Assembly: GCF_000730665.1 (NCBI RefSeq)
Contig: NZ_BBIV01000032.1
Coordinates: 1 to 64,000 of the forward strand
Source of the DNA: Pseudomonas plecoglossicida NBRC 103162 = DSM 15088
GTDB lineage: Bacteria; Pseudomonadota; Gammaproteobacteria; Pseudomonadales; Pseudomonadaceae
Length of the DNA: 64,000 bases
Direction of reading: 5' to 3'
The notes beneath the pieces were generated by a model. The model ran no database searches. It saw only the letters and a list, made by a program, of their open reading frames with translations, and had not been told where the DNA came from. The position numbers and the translations under genes are program-made. Shown piece by piece: positions 17,581-26,669 of the stretch (position 1 is the stretch's first letter; every line of letters begins with the position of its first letter).

Positions 17581-20175
17581 CTATTTCAAGAACAGCCAGT
17601 TGGCCATGGTCTGGCCGTCGAAGGTGATCAGGTAGCGCCCGTCCTTGTAGGTCGAAGCCAGGGTCTGCTCGCTGCCATCGGTGCGGCGGCTGTAGAGCTT
17701 CAGGCCTTTTGGCGCCTGGATGCTCACGGTGCCTTCGAGTGGCTCGACATGGAATGGCGTCATGTCGTCGGGCCGTGGCACGGCACGGCTGCCGAGGGAA
17801 ATCAGCAGGCTGTGCGACTGGTTCAACGGTTTGGCGTCCAGGCTTTGCACCACCACGCTTGCATAGTGGGTCTTCAGCTGCACGGCGACATCGCCCAGTT
17901 GCACCGACTGGCCACCGAGCCAGCCAGTGGCGGCTTGGGTCAGCGCGGTGTCGATGGTGTAGAGGCCTTGTTGCCAGTTGCGTTTGAGCTCGCCGGTATC
18001 GCTGGTCGATTCGCTGGCATTGGCGTCCAGCACCGACTGGTCCGGGTCGTTGAACACGTGCGCATCAGCGGGAATGGCAGCCGCCTGCAACCACGGCAGT
18101 TGCGCGGTCTGCGGCAGGGCGATCTGCAGCCGGCCCTTTTCCATGGCGGTACGCAGCAGCACCGAGTTGCCGGGGGTGATGGCCCGGTTGAACAGGGTCT
18201 CGGCACTGGGCGCGAAGACGTAGCGGGTGTTGGCCGGCTGCACGTCTTCACGGCGGTAGAGCAACGCCGAGGCGGGGAGTGTGGCGATCATTGCCGGGTC
18301 GTTGTAGGCATTCCAGTTGTCGGCCCGGCGCCAGCCTTCGAGGAACGCTTGCTGGCTGTAGGCGTATTGCATGATCGCGTCCCAACCCTGGTGGGCGGCG
18401 GTGCCAGCCACGTACAGCGGCAAGGAGTGGCGGTCGGGCAGGGGGAAGGGCTCGGCGTTCCACTCGGTGACGGTCATCGGCAGGCCCAGCACCTGAGCGG
18501 CGCCAAGCCAGTTGATCATGCCGTCGCTGGTCAGCGGGTTCTTCTCCAGCTGACCGCTGCCACCATAGCCGTGGGCGTCGATCACGTTGCCTGCAGTCAG
18601 GGCCGGCAGCGCGGCAAGGCCGTTGCCGCCCCAGGTACTGGTGGTGACGATGGGCACTTTCACGCCCAGGCTGTGCAGGTGGTCGATCATGTCGACGTTG
18701 AAGCGGTGCTCCAGGTCGTTGAGAAACAGCTTGCCGGGGCCGGGCTCCCAGGCGCGCCAGGTCTTGTCCGCAGGCAAGTTGGCGCGTGCGGCGAAGGCTT
18801 TGGCCTGGTCCATGAACAGCCGGTTGTGCTTGGGCACGCCCTTGTCCGGGAGCAGGGCATTGCCGAAGTGCTGGGTCACGTCGTTCTCGTTGGTGATCAG
18901 CACGGCGGCGATGGCCGGGTCGTCCTTGTAGGCCAGGCCAGTGAAGGCATTGACATGGGTCAGGTACTGCTGGGCAAAGCGTTTCATGGCCTGCTGGATG
19001 GCCACGTTCACATAGGCATAGCCCTTGATCCCGGCATACTGCTCACCCTTGGCCAGTTCGTCGAAGGCATAGATGTTGTCATTGATGGTGACGATGCGCT
19101 CCACGTGCAGGTCGAGCCACACGTAGATACCTTCGTCCTTCAGGCACTTGATCCACCAGTCGATCTTCTTCAGCGAGGCGGGGCTCAATTGCTGGGTGTC
19201 GCGCAGCGCCTTGACCTCGCCAAAGATGTTCGGGCTGACCCAGGGCGAATCATGGTGATGCAGCCGCACCAGGTTGAACCCCAGCGCGGAAAGGCGCTTG
19301 GCCTGTAGCTTGATTTCATCGTCGGGGGTGTTGAACAGGGCGTAGGCCGACAGGTTGGTACCCCAGAAGCGGGCGGGCGTGTTGTCGGCAAACTGCAACT
19401 GCTCGCCGACGGCCTTGACGAACCCGCGCTTTCCTGCAGGTTTTTCCGCAGCGTTGAGGAAGGACAAGTCCACTGGCGAAGTGCGCCAGCCCAGCTGGTC
19501 ATCTGGCCAGCGCGTGGTATCTGCCAGGCCGAAGCGTTCGGTCGCGGTCGGGCCGACCTCGATGTCACCTGTCAGGTTCAGCGTCGCCTTGAACTGTTGG
19601 CGGCCTGGCTCGATCGGGTCGGTATAGAAGAACGCGCGGATTTCCGAGGTGTCGCCGCGTTCGAAATAGACCTTGGCCAGCGCCGGCTCGAAGCGCAGTT
19701 CGATGCGCCGGGTGGCACTGCCCCAGGTCCAGCCACGGTTGCCGGGCAACAACTGCGGCTCACCCATCTCGGCGGTGAACAGGGCAGGGTCGAAGCGGAA
19801 CACCATGCCGCCACCCATCACGCCGCGGCGCAGGCTCTTGGCGGTGAGGTCGAAGGCCCAGCTCAGGGTCTGCGGCTGTGGCCTGCCGATGTCTGCCGCC
19901 AGCTCGAAATCCAGTTGCGGGTTCTTGCCGTTCAGGGTGTAGCTGTAGGGTGCGTTGACCTTGAACGCCGTGCCGAAGCCGGTCCAGCTCCAGTCGGGCC
20001 CCCAGAAATCGAAGCGTGACTGCATGGCCGGCCCGCCACCGCGGGTGACGCTGGGCAGGCCGTTCTGTTCGTCGACGCTGACGGTCCATGCCGAGGACCA
20101 GGCGAGCGCGGGAAACAGCAACAAGCCGATGAGTAGCGATGCCCTGACCTTCGGGCGCAGACCAATCCCTGTCAT
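17581..20175 (-). CDS. secreted glycoside hydrolase (GH5/clan GH-A-like) of the EPS locus
   Basis: An 864-aa protein with a signal peptide (LIGLLLFPALAWS). A beta-rich N-terminal region of about 270 residues leads into a TIM-barrel part (FWGTNLSAYALF, LGFNLVRLHHHDS). Clan GH-A catalytic signatures are visible: Glu430 in ITNEND (acid/base) and Glu571 in TVTEWNAE (nucleophile). A C-terminal beta domain follows. Many EPS loci encode a periplasmic glycanase that trims or recycles the polymer; the substrate is presumably the polymer made here (inference). Its ATG overlaps the polymerase stop by 4 bp, so the two are co-translated. Confidence 0.85.
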   Translation of the reverse strand: MTGIGLRPKVRASLLIGLLLFPALAWSSAWTVSVDEQNGLPSVTRGGGPAMQSRFDFWGPDWSWTGFGTAFKVNAPYSYTLNGKNPQLDFELAADIGRPQPQTLSWAFDLTAKSLRRGVMGGGMVFRFDPALFTAEMGEPQLLPGNRGWTWGSATRRIELRFEPALAKVYFERGDTSEIRAFFYTDPIEPGRQQFKATLNLTGDIEVGPTATERFGLADTTRWPDDQLGWRTSPVDLSFLNAAEKPAGKRGFVKAVGEQLQFADNTPARFWGTNLSAYALFNTPDDEIKLQAKRLSALGFNLVRLHHHDSPWVSPNIFGEVKALRDTQQLSPASLKKIDWWIKCLKDEGIYVWLDLHVERIVTINDNIYAFDELAKGEQYAGIKGYAYVNVAIQQAMKRFAQQYLTHVNAFTGLAYKDDPAIAAVLITNENDVTQHFGNALLPDKGVPKHNRLFMDQAKAFAARANLPADKTWRAWEPGPGKLFLNDLEHRFNVDMIDHLHSLGVKVPIVTTSTWGGNGLAALPALTAGNVIDAHGYGGSGQLEKNPLTSDGMINWLGAAQVLGLPMTVTEWNAEPFPLPDRHSLPLYVAGTAAHQGWDAIMQYAYSQQAFLEGWRRADNWNAYNDPAMIATLPASALLYRREDVQPANTRYVFAPSAETLFNRAITPGNSVLLRTAMEKGRLQIALPQTAQLPWLQAAAIPADAHVFNDPDQSVLDANASESTSDTGELKRNWQQGLYTIDTALTQAATGWLGGQSVQLGDVAVQLKTHYASVVVQSLDAKPLNQSHSLLISLGSRAVPRPDDMTPFHVEPLEGTVSIQAPKGLKLYSRRTDGSEQTLASTYKDGRYLITFDGQTMANWLFLK

Positions 20176-21707
20176 GAAAGTACCTGGTTCGAGGGCTGGG
20201 AAGTGCCCAGCACGGTGGTTTCACTGGCCCTGAGCCTGCGCACCATCTGCACATAGGCCACGCACAAGCCGCCCACCGACCAGTACACCACCGGGATGAC
20301 GGTGATGCTGCTGACGGTGAAGATGATCATCAGGATGCCGAGCAGGGTGGCCAGCAAAGCACGCCCCAGTCGTCGGTGCTCGTCCTCCTTGTCGGGGAAC
20401 GCCCGCAAGGCCTTGTACATCGACAGCAGCACGCTGGCGAAGAACGCCACGAACAGCGCCAGCCCGACCAGGCCGAAGCGCAGCGCCAGGCTGATGTAGC
20501 TGTTGACGATGTCGATGATGCCCTCGCCCTGGATCATCGACTGCATCTCCGGGGTGTTGCGGAAGTCGAACGAGCCGAACAGTGGGTTGCGCTGGATGGT
20601 GATCCAGGCGTTGTCGAGCAGTCGTTGGCGGTAGGTGATGTTCTCTTTTTCCAGGTTGCCGACGAATGGCAGCAGGTCGAGCACCTTTTCGCCGCCGGGC
20701 AACAAGGTCAGTAGCGGCAACGCCAGCAGGCCGGCGCAGGCCAGCAGCGTCAGGCGCTTGACCGCGCCCTTGCCGGTGGCGATGAACACGCCGATGATCA
20801 GGCCCGCGCCGATCCATGGCCCGCGCGACAGCGGCACGACCAGCCCGGCGGCCAGCAGCAGGGCGCCCATGTAGCGCTGCAGGCGGTTGCGTACGTAGCC
20901 TTGCACGAACAGGTACATGCCGATCGCCACGCTGATGACGTAGGCCAGGGCGATCGCCTGGCCGGTGGTGGCGCTGGCGCGCAGCGAGCCGCCGCGGCTG
21001 AGGTAGCTGGACATGCTCCATTTCACCCCCATGGCACTGATCAGGCCGTTGTACAGCAGCCAGTGACGGGCGAACTCGGCCACCGCGATGATCGACAGCA
21101 GGAACGCGGCGAGGACGAAGGCGAGCAGGGCGTCCTTGAAGTCCTGCACGGTCTTCAGCCCGCGGCTGGCGACGTAGTAAGGCAGGAACACATCGATGTA
21201 CAGCGACACGGCCTGGCGCAGGGTATCGGTGACCGTGGTTTCGCGCAGGTAGAGCAAGGTCATCAGCACCAGGCTTGCGGCCAGCAGCTTGTCGGGCCAG
21301 AGGCGGCCGAAGCGCACCGTGTCGCCCTGCTTGCTCAGGGTCAGCGCCGTGGGCAGCAGCACGCACACGGTGAGGATGCGGATGTGGTTGAGCTCGATCA
21401 GGTAATTGATCACGCCAAAGCCCGGAATATCCACCGACGCCGGCGGAATGGCGAACACCAGCATGAAGAACAGCGTCATGGGGTTGTGTTCCCGGCGCCG
21501 GGCCAGCAGCAGGGTGACGATGGCCGCCGCGGTGTAGACCCAGAAACTGAAGGAAAAGAACGCCAGCAGGGTGATCAGCAGCCACAGGTTGCGCCGGCGC
21601 TTGAAGTCGCGATCGGGAATCAGGTCGCTGGCCGGCCGGCGCGCGAGGAAGAACACCACGCTCGCGACGAACAGGATGACGACGAGCGCACGAAATTGTT
21701 CAGGCAT
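20172..21707 (-). CDS. O-antigen ligase/Wzy-like polysaccharide polymerase
   Basis: A 511-aa integral membrane protein with about 10-12 hydrophobic helices and a large periplasmic loop (LPGGEKVLDLLPFVGNLEKENITYRQR region). This plan is that of the O-antigen ligase/Wzy superfamily (PF04932-like): the loop carries a conserved-looking Tyr-Arg-Arg pattern and is followed by the FGSFDFRNTPEMQSMI stretch. In this locus it would polymerise lipid-linked repeat units at the outer face of the inner membrane. It is the first gene of the reverse block; only a weak ribosome site is visible before the ATG. Confidence 0.8.
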   Translation of the reverse strand: MPEQFRALVVILFVASVVFFLARRPASDLIPDRDFKRRRNLWLLITLLAFFSFSFWVYTAAAIVTLLLARRREHNPMTLFFMLVFAIPPASVDIPGFGVINYLIELNHIRILTVCVLLPTALTLSKQGDTVRFGRLWPDKLLAASLVLMTLLYLRETTVTDTLRQAVSLYIDVFLPYYVASRGLKTVQDFKDALLAFVLAAFLLSIIAVAEFARHWLLYNGLISAMGVKWSMSSYLSRGGSLRASATTGQAIALAYVISVAIGMYLFVQGYVRNRLQRYMGALLLAAGLVVPLSRGPWIGAGLIIGVFIATGKGAVKRLTLLACAGLLALPLLTLLPGGEKVLDLLPFVGNLEKENITYRQRLLDNAWITIQRNPLFGSFDFRNTPEMQSMIQGEGIIDIVNSYISLALRFGLVGLALFVAFFASVLLSMYKALRAFPDKEDEHRRLGRALLATLLGILMIIFTVSSITVIPVVYWSVGGLCVAYVQMVRRLRASETTVLGTSQPSNQVLS

Positions 21708-21807
21708 GGGCTACAGGCACCTATGAATTCTGTCGGTGGACGACGGCTAGCGTCATGGCTAATTGAAACTATAGTGAGGTTTAGCTATTCAGTCAGAGAT
21801 TGAAATC
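21708..21807. promoter_or_regulatory. divergent promoter region between polymerase and flippase genes
   Basis: A 100-bp AT-rich gap drives genes in both directions. For the flippase, TTGAAA (21763-21768) and TATTCA (21786-21791) with a 17-bp spacer are a possible sigma-70 pair. Nothing equally good is seen for the reverse gene. Confidence 0.35.
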
Positions 21808-23184
21808 ATGCCGTCGATTGAAGTGTCAGCAGCTGGGAGTCTGCGCAAGCGAGCGATGGGTGCCGGGGCCTGGAACCTGGTTTCCCTGCTGGCCTCGCAG
21901 GGCATGCGTCTGGGCGGCAACCTGATCATGGCACGCCTGCTGTTGCCGGAAATGTTCGGGGTGATGGTCATCGCCACCACGGTTTCGGTCCTCCTGCACC
22001 TGCTGTCCGATGTCGGCCTGCGCCAGAACATCATCCAGAGCCCCCGTGGCGACGACCCGCTGTTCCTCAATACCGCCTGGACCGTGCAGATTCTGCGCGG
22101 CCTGCTGCTGTTCGGGCTGACGCTGCTGCTGGCGGTGGCCGCGTGGGTCGCCCAGCAGGCCGACCTGTGGCCCGCGGCGTCCACCTATGCTGCGCCCGAG
22201 CTGCCCCTGGTGCTGGCGGTAACCGGCCTGCAGGCGATCATCTGGGGCTTCCAGTCGACCAAGATAGACGTCGCCGTACGAACTTTCCAACAGAAGCGGG
22301 TGGTGCTGATCGACCTGGCGTCGCAAGTCATCGGCCTGGTGGTGATGCTGATGATCGGCTGGTTCACCCGTTCCATCTGGTCACTGGTTGCCGCCGGCGT
22401 GGTCGCCGCCCTGGCCGGCACGGTGCTCGGCCATACCGCCTTGCAAGGGCCGGGCAATCGCCTGCAGTGGGACCGCAGCGCGCTGACCGAACTGGTCAAT
22501 TTCGGGCGCTGGATCCTGCTGTCTTCCATCGTTGGGGTGCTGGCGATGTACGGCGACCGGATCTGGTTCGGCGCCAGCATGACGGTCACGGAACTGGGCG
22601 TGTATTCGATTGCCGTGCTGATTCTCGGCTCGATCCAGACCGGCCTGATGAAGCTGTTCGGGGCAGTGGCCTTGCCAGCGTTCAGCGAGGCGACCCGCGA
22701 CGGCGACAAGCACCGCCTGCGGACCCTGTACGACCGCTTCAAGCTGCTGGTCGACCTGGTCATGCTGTTCGTCTGCGGGCTGTTCCTGACCGGCAGCCCG
22801 CTGCTGATCGGCTGGATGTACGACGAACGCTATGCCGAGGCAGGCTCGATGCTGGCGATCCTGTCGCTGTCGTTCCTGATGCTGCGCTACACCTTGACCC
22901 ACCAGATCTGGATCGCCCTGGGCCACACCAAGTACCAGGCCATGGACAACATCATCCGCGTGGTCTCGCTATGGCTGCTGCTGCCGCTGTTGCTGTACAT
23001 CGGCGGGCCGCGCCTGGCGATCTGGGGGGTGGCGCTGCATGCCTTGCCGACGTTGGTACTGATCGTCTACGTCAACCGCAAGCTGGAAATCCTCAACATC
23101 AAGCGCGAGCTGATGGTGCTGCCGATGGTGCTGGTGGGTGCCCTCTGCGGCGAGCTGCTGGTGTGGTTCTTCGCCTGGCTCTAG
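21808..23184 (+). CDS. Wzx-type lipid-linked oligosaccharide flippase
   Basis: A 458-aa MOP/MATE-superfamily membrane protein with 12-14 predicted helices. The N-terminus (RAMGAGAWNLVSLLASQGMR) is typical of the polysaccharide-export flippases, as is the periodic FGRWILLSSIVGVLAMYGDR in the middle. It would move undecaprenyl-linked repeat units across the inner membrane. It opens the forward EPS biosynthesis run, divergent from the polymerase gene. The ribosome site is weak. It is followed after 97 bp by the Tat mini-protein. Confidence 0.9.
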   Translation: MPSIEVSAAGSLRKRAMGAGAWNLVSLLASQGMRLGGNLIMARLLLPEMFGVMVIATTVSVLLHLLSDVGLRQNIIQSPRGDDPLFLNTAWTVQILRGLLLFGLTLLLAVAAWVAQQADLWPAASTYAAPELPLVLAVTGLQAIIWGFQSTKIDVAVRTFQQKRVVLIDLASQVIGLVVMLMIGWFTRSIWSLVAAGVVAALAGTVLGHTALQGPGNRLQWDRSALTELVNFGRWILLSSIVGVLAMYGDRIWFGASMTVTELGVYSIAVLILGSIQTGLMKLFGAVALPAFSEATRDGDKHRLRTLYDRFKLLVDLVMLFVCGLFLTGSPLLIGWMYDERYAEAGSMLAILSLSFLMLRYTLTHQIWIALGHTKYQAMDNIIRVVSLWLLLPLLLYIGGPRLAIWGVALHALPTLVLIVYVNRKLEILNIKRELMVLPMVLVGALCGELLVWFFAWL

Positions 23185-23225
23185 CGGCCCGGACGAAAAG
23201 GCCGGTTGGCGTGATGAGCAGGGTA

Positions 23226-23240
23226 GCGCATCGCGGATAA
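23226..23240. repeat. partial REP-like sequence
   Basis: GCGCATCGCGGATAA recurs exactly at 63046-63060, where it is followed by the matching arm. Here only the left arm remains, so it looks like a truncated REP unit placed just after the flippase gene. Confidence 0.4.
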
Positions 23241-23281
23241 GTGACTAGGATTCATAAGAAAATGGCACGGGTTTGGGGATC

Positions 23282-23479
23282 ATGGGGAAGCTTGTGTATT
23301 GCGCTGCGCTGGGTCGTAGGGGCTTTCTGCGCAATTGTGTCCTGTTGGGGGTGGGTGGTGCAGTGTTCGGCGTCTTGCCTGGCACCGCCCGCGCCGCCGC
23401 AAGTGAACCTGCCGAGCCGAAAGGGTTTGTCGTGATCAACGGTTGGGTGTTGCCGTCCCAGTACTTCCGGAAGCAGTAG
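23282..23479 (+). CDS. 65-aa mini-protein with twin-arginine signal
   Basis: A very small protein whose first half is a Tat signal: RRGFLRN (matching the RRxFLK pattern), then a hydrophobic core and a GTARAAAS cleavage region near residue 40. Only about 25 residues remain after cleavage, ending GFVVINGWVLPSQYF. I do not recognise the family. Its stop is 2 bp before the ATG of the GMC oxidoreductase, which itself lacks a signal peptide, so the two genes are almost certainly translationally coupled. Small Tat subunits that carry a partner oxidoreductase are known for some flavin dehydrogenases; that role here is inference. A TTG nine bases upstream is an alternative start. Confidence 0.65.
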   Translation: MGKLVYCAALGRRGFLRNCVLLGVGGAVFGVLPGTARAAASEPAEPKGFVVINGWVLPSQYFRKQ

Positions 23480-23481
23480 AC

Positions 23482-24948
23482 ATGATCAACGACTACCAGG
23501 CGCAGACAACGCTGCGCGAAAGCTATGACGTGTGCATCATCGGCGCGGGGCCTGCGGGCATTACCCTGGCCCTGCGCCTGGCGAAGGCCGGCTGGCGGGT
23601 GGTGCTGATCGAAGGCGGTGGCCACGAGTACGCACCGCGCTCGCAGGCGTTGTACCAATGCACCTCCTCGGGGCTGGAGCTCTACGCCGAAGAGACGCGC
23701 CTGCGATTTCTCGGCGGCACCTCCAATCACTGGGCGGGTCGTTGCCGACCGTTCACCGCGTCCGACTTCGCCGTGCAGCCACCGGGCGACTTGCCGGGTT
23801 GGCCGATCCCCTATGCCGAGATCGAGCGTTACCTGCCGGCCGCCATGGACATCGTCGACCTGCCGCAGGGCAAGGACTTCCAGGCGTTGAACGATGCCCT
23901 GAAAGGCGGCGACTTCGATGCCGATCGTTTTCTGCTCAGCCCACCCACGCGCTTCGCGCAGAAATACGCCACCGCGCTCAATGAGACCGACGGGCTCGAT
24001 GTGTTCATCAACTGCAACTGCGTGGACCTTGAGTTCGACAAGGCTACCGGCAGTCTGACCTGCGTGCAGGTGTCCGACTACGACAACCACCGCCAGCGGC
24101 TGGTGGCCAAGCAATTCATCCTGGCGACCGGCGCCATCGAGAACGCACGCCAGCTGCTCAACAGCCAGTCGCTGCAGGCGGCCGGTGTGGCAAGCCGCGA
24201 GGGCCTGGTGGGGCGCTGTTTCATGGAACACCTGAACATCGACATGGGCACCTTCATCCTCGGCGACGGGCAGGACACCGCCCAGCACCAGTACTACACC
24301 ACCGACGCCTTCGTCGCCGAGTACCGCGCGGGCAAAGGCAACGTGACCACGGCGGTGCTCGACGATGTCAGGACCTACGGCCGAACCGCCGAGGTCAAGC
24401 ACTTCCTGGAGAACCTCGCCTGCGAAATGGGTGTGGCGAGCAAGATCGCCTTCATCGCCAACTTCAGCTGCCCCGGCGATGGCGTCATCAGCACCATGAT
24501 CGAGCAGTTTCCCAATGTGCAGAGCCGCCTCTCGCTACTGGATGAGAAGGACGCATTGGGGATGCGAAAGATCAATGTCAACTGGGCACTGAGCGCCGAA
24601 GACCGGCATACCATCAAGTGCATCGGCAGCGAACTGGCCAAGCAGTTCGCCGAAATGGGGCTTGGCTTCGTCAAGTTGCACGACTTCGTCTACGACACGG
24701 CCTTGCCCCTGAGACTTCAGCCCCATGCCCACCACATGGGCACCACGCGCATGGCCGCAACGCCCGAGTTCGGCGTGGTCGACCGCGACTGCAAGGTGTT
24801 CGGTACCGAAAACCTGTATGTCGCCGGCAGCAGCATCTTCGCCACCAGCGGTGCGTCCAACCCGACGATGCCGCTGCTGCAGTTCGCCCTGCGCCTGGCA
24901 GACCATCTCGACGCCAAGATGAACACCACCAGCAGGGCGGTCGCATGA
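23482..24948 (+). CDS. GMC family FAD-dependent oxidoreductase
   Basis: A 488-aa flavoprotein. The FAD-binding GxGxxG is at about residues 20-25 (IIGAGPAGITLAL), with LIEGG closing the first Rossmann unit. The GMC C-terminal pattern HHMGTTRM then NLYVAGSSIF and GASNPTMPLLQFALRLADHL places it with sugar/alcohol dehydrogenases of this superfamily, and the His-His pair is the likely catalytic base region. There is no N-terminal signal peptide. Inside an EPS locus it may oxidise a sugar alcohol or a lipid-linked sugar, but the substrate is unknown. It follows the Tat mini-protein directly. Confidence 0.88.
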   Translation: MINDYQAQTTLRESYDVCIIGAGPAGITLALRLAKAGWRVVLIEGGGHEYAPRSQALYQCTSSGLELYAEETRLRFLGGTSNHWAGRCRPFTASDFAVQPPGDLPGWPIPYAEIERYLPAAMDIVDLPQGKDFQALNDALKGGDFDADRFLLSPPTRFAQKYATALNETDGLDVFINCNCVDLEFDKATGSLTCVQVSDYDNHRQRLVAKQFILATGAIENARQLLNSQSLQAAGVASREGLVGRCFMEHLNIDMGTFILGDGQDTAQHQYYTTDAFVAEYRAGKGNVTTAVLDDVRTYGRTAEVKHFLENLACEMGVASKIAFIANFSCPGDGVISTMIEQFPNVQSRLSLLDEKDALGMRKINVNWALSAEDRHTIKCIGSELAKQFAEMGLGFVKLHDFVYDTALPLRLQPHAHHMGTTRMAATPEFGVVDRDCKVFGTENLYVAGSSIFATSGASNPTMPLLQFALRLADHLDAKMNTTSRAVA

Positions 24949-25093
24949 ACCGCCAGGAGCGTGCCACGGCATGAAATGACAGCGATCAGCGCGGTTGACA
25001 AGGGTTGAGTGCGATGCGGTCAGCAACAAGAAGAACGAGACCGGGTTCGCCTCAGGAGCAGTCCAGGAAGACGTTACTAACGAGGCAGACAGC

Positions 25094-25711
25094 ATGTTCG
25101 GATGGCTACGGAACGCCCTGTACCACTACGCCAACGCAACTGGGCGAGGCAGCTCGCTGTGGAGGAAATTCTGCAACCCCTCGCCCCTGCAATGGGGCAC
25201 CTACCAGGCACGATGGGGCAAGTTTCATTCGATCGGCAACAACGTGCACATCAACTGCGGCGTTTGCGTCACCGATCCGACCCTGGTGCGCATCGGCAGC
25301 AACGTGGGCCTGTCGGACTGCACCCTGATCGGGCACGACGGCGTGGTGGCGCTGATCGAGGTGTGTTACGGCAAGCAGCTCGATTCGGTGGGCTACATTG
25401 ATATACGTGACAACTGCTTCGTCGGCCATGGTGCCATCGTCATGCCGCGGGTCACCATCGGGCCGGACTCGGTGGTCGCCGCGGGTGCGGTGGTCACCAA
25501 GGATGTGCCACCGGGCATGGTGGTGGGGGGCAACCCGGCCAAGGTCATCTGCTCGACCGAGGAGCTGATCAGGCGGGTCGAGGAACGTTGCAATGCGTAT
25601 CCCTGGATAGACCTCGTCAAGCAGCGCAAGGGGGCTTACGACCCGGCGCTGGAACCGACCTTGGCGGCAGTGAGGCGGCAGTATTTCTTTGGGGACGGAA
25701 ACAATGGATAG
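25094..25711 (+). CDS. left-handed beta-helix acyltransferase (WbbJ/LacA-like)
   Basis: A 205-aa hexapeptide-repeat acetyltransferase. Imperfect [LIV]-G-x4 turns run through about residues 50-160 (IGNNVHINCG, IGSNVGLSDC, IRDNCFVGHGAIV, IGPDSVVAAGAVV), with the PPGMVVGGNPAKVI end typical of maltose/serine O-acetyltransferase-type enzymes. The start at MFGWLRN is chosen over an upstream in-frame start because GAGGCAG precedes it and the extra N-terminus looks non-coding. It probably O-acetylates a sugar of the EPS unit. It overlaps the next glycosyltransferase by 8 bp. Confidence 0.85.
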   Translation: MFGWLRNALYHYANATGRGSSLWRKFCNPSPLQWGTYQARWGKFHSIGNNVHINCGVCVTDPTLVRIGSNVGLSDCTLIGHDGVVALIEVCYGKQLDSVGYIDIRDNCFVGHGAIVMPRVTIGPDSVVAAGAVVTKDVPPGMVVGGNPAKVICSTEELIRRVEERCNAYPWIDLVKQRKGAYDPALEPTLAAVRRQYFFGDGNNG

Positions 25712-26660
25712 CAAGCCCGTTGATGTGATGGTCGTCAATTTCAACACCGCATCGCTGTTGCAGCCGATGTTCGACGCGTTGCGCCAGGCCGACAGCGAGC
25801 GGTTGGCAAGCTACCTGGTGGTGGACAACGCCTCGGCCGACAACTCGCTGGAATGCCTGGCGCAGGTCTGCCCCGAGGCGCTGCTGTTGAGCAACAAGCA
25901 GAACGTCGGCTTCGGTCGCGCCAACAACCAGTTGCTGGCGCACCTCAAGGGCAAGTATGCGCTGCTGCTCAACACCGATGCCTTCGTCGCCCGCGACACC
26001 CTGGAAAAAACCGTCGCCTACATGGACGCTCATCCCGACTGCGGTGTGCTGGGCGTGCGCCTGGAAGGGCGCGAAGGGGATCTGCAGCCGTGCTGCCGGT
26101 ACTTCCCGACACCCTTGAACATCTTCGTTGCCCGCACCGGCCTCGGGCGGTTGTTCCCCGGGCTGAAGATGGTCGACGAAATGAGCTGGGACCATGGCTC
26201 GGTGCGCGAATGCGACTGGCTGCCGGGGTGTTTCTACCTGGTGCGCCGCGAGGTGCTCGACAAGGTCGGGCTGTTCGACCCGCGGTATTTTCTCTACTAC
26301 GAGGAAGTCGACCACTGCAAGCGGGTCAAGGAAGCCGGCTGGAAGGTGGTGTTCTACCCGCATACCACGGTCGTGCACATCGGCGGCGAAAGCTCCAAGT
26401 CGGTCGCCGAACTGGAGGCCGCCAGCCGGCAGATCTCCACCTACCAGATCGAAAGCGAACTGCTGTATTTCCGTAAGCACCACGGCGCGGCGGGGCTGGC
26501 CTTGCACATGTGCCTGGTCAGCCTGGGCGACCTGGTACTGGCGCTCAAGGCGCTGTTGAAGGGGCGTGGCCGGGCCGCCATCAAGGCCTGTTGGCAGCAC
26601 ACCCGCGCCACCTGGTCGCTGCTGTTCAAGACCCGCTATGCAACGCAGCCAACACGGTAA
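25704..26660 (+). CDS. family 2 glycosyltransferase (rhamnosyltransferase-like)
   Basis: A 318-aa GT-A enzyme. It starts with VDVMVVNFNTASLL, has the LVVDNASADNS acceptor loop, QNVGFGRANNQ, and the metal-binding LLLNTDAF (DxD-type) motif. WLPGCFYLVRREVLDKVGLFD followed by LYYEEVDHCKRVKEAGW is typical of the GT2 subgroup that includes rhamnosyl- and other deoxyhexosyl-transferases. It adds one sugar to the lipid-linked EPS repeat on the cytoplasmic face; the donor is not determined. GGGGACGGA precedes the ATG within the preceding gene. Confidence 0.88.
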   Translation: MDSKPVDVMVVNFNTASLLQPMFDALRQADSERLASYLVVDNASADNSLECLAQVCPEALLLSNKQNVGFGRANNQLLAHLKGKYALLLNTDAFVARDTLEKTVAYMDAHPDCGVLGVRLEGREGDLQPCCRYFPTPLNIFVARTGLGRLFPGLKMVDEMSWDHGSVRECDWLPGCFYLVRREVLDKVGLFDPRYFLYYEEVDHCKRVKEAGWKVVFYPHTTVVHIGGESSKSVAELEAASRQISTYQIESELLYFRKHHGAAGLALHMCLVSLGDLVLALKALLKGRGRAAIKACWQHTRATWSLLFKTRYATQPTR

Positions 26661-26669
26661 GGTGAAGCC

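Noticed and set aside
17749..19308. 519-aa forward open frame
   Set aside because: It is the antisense shadow of the glycoside hydrolase, with no family features or ribosome site.
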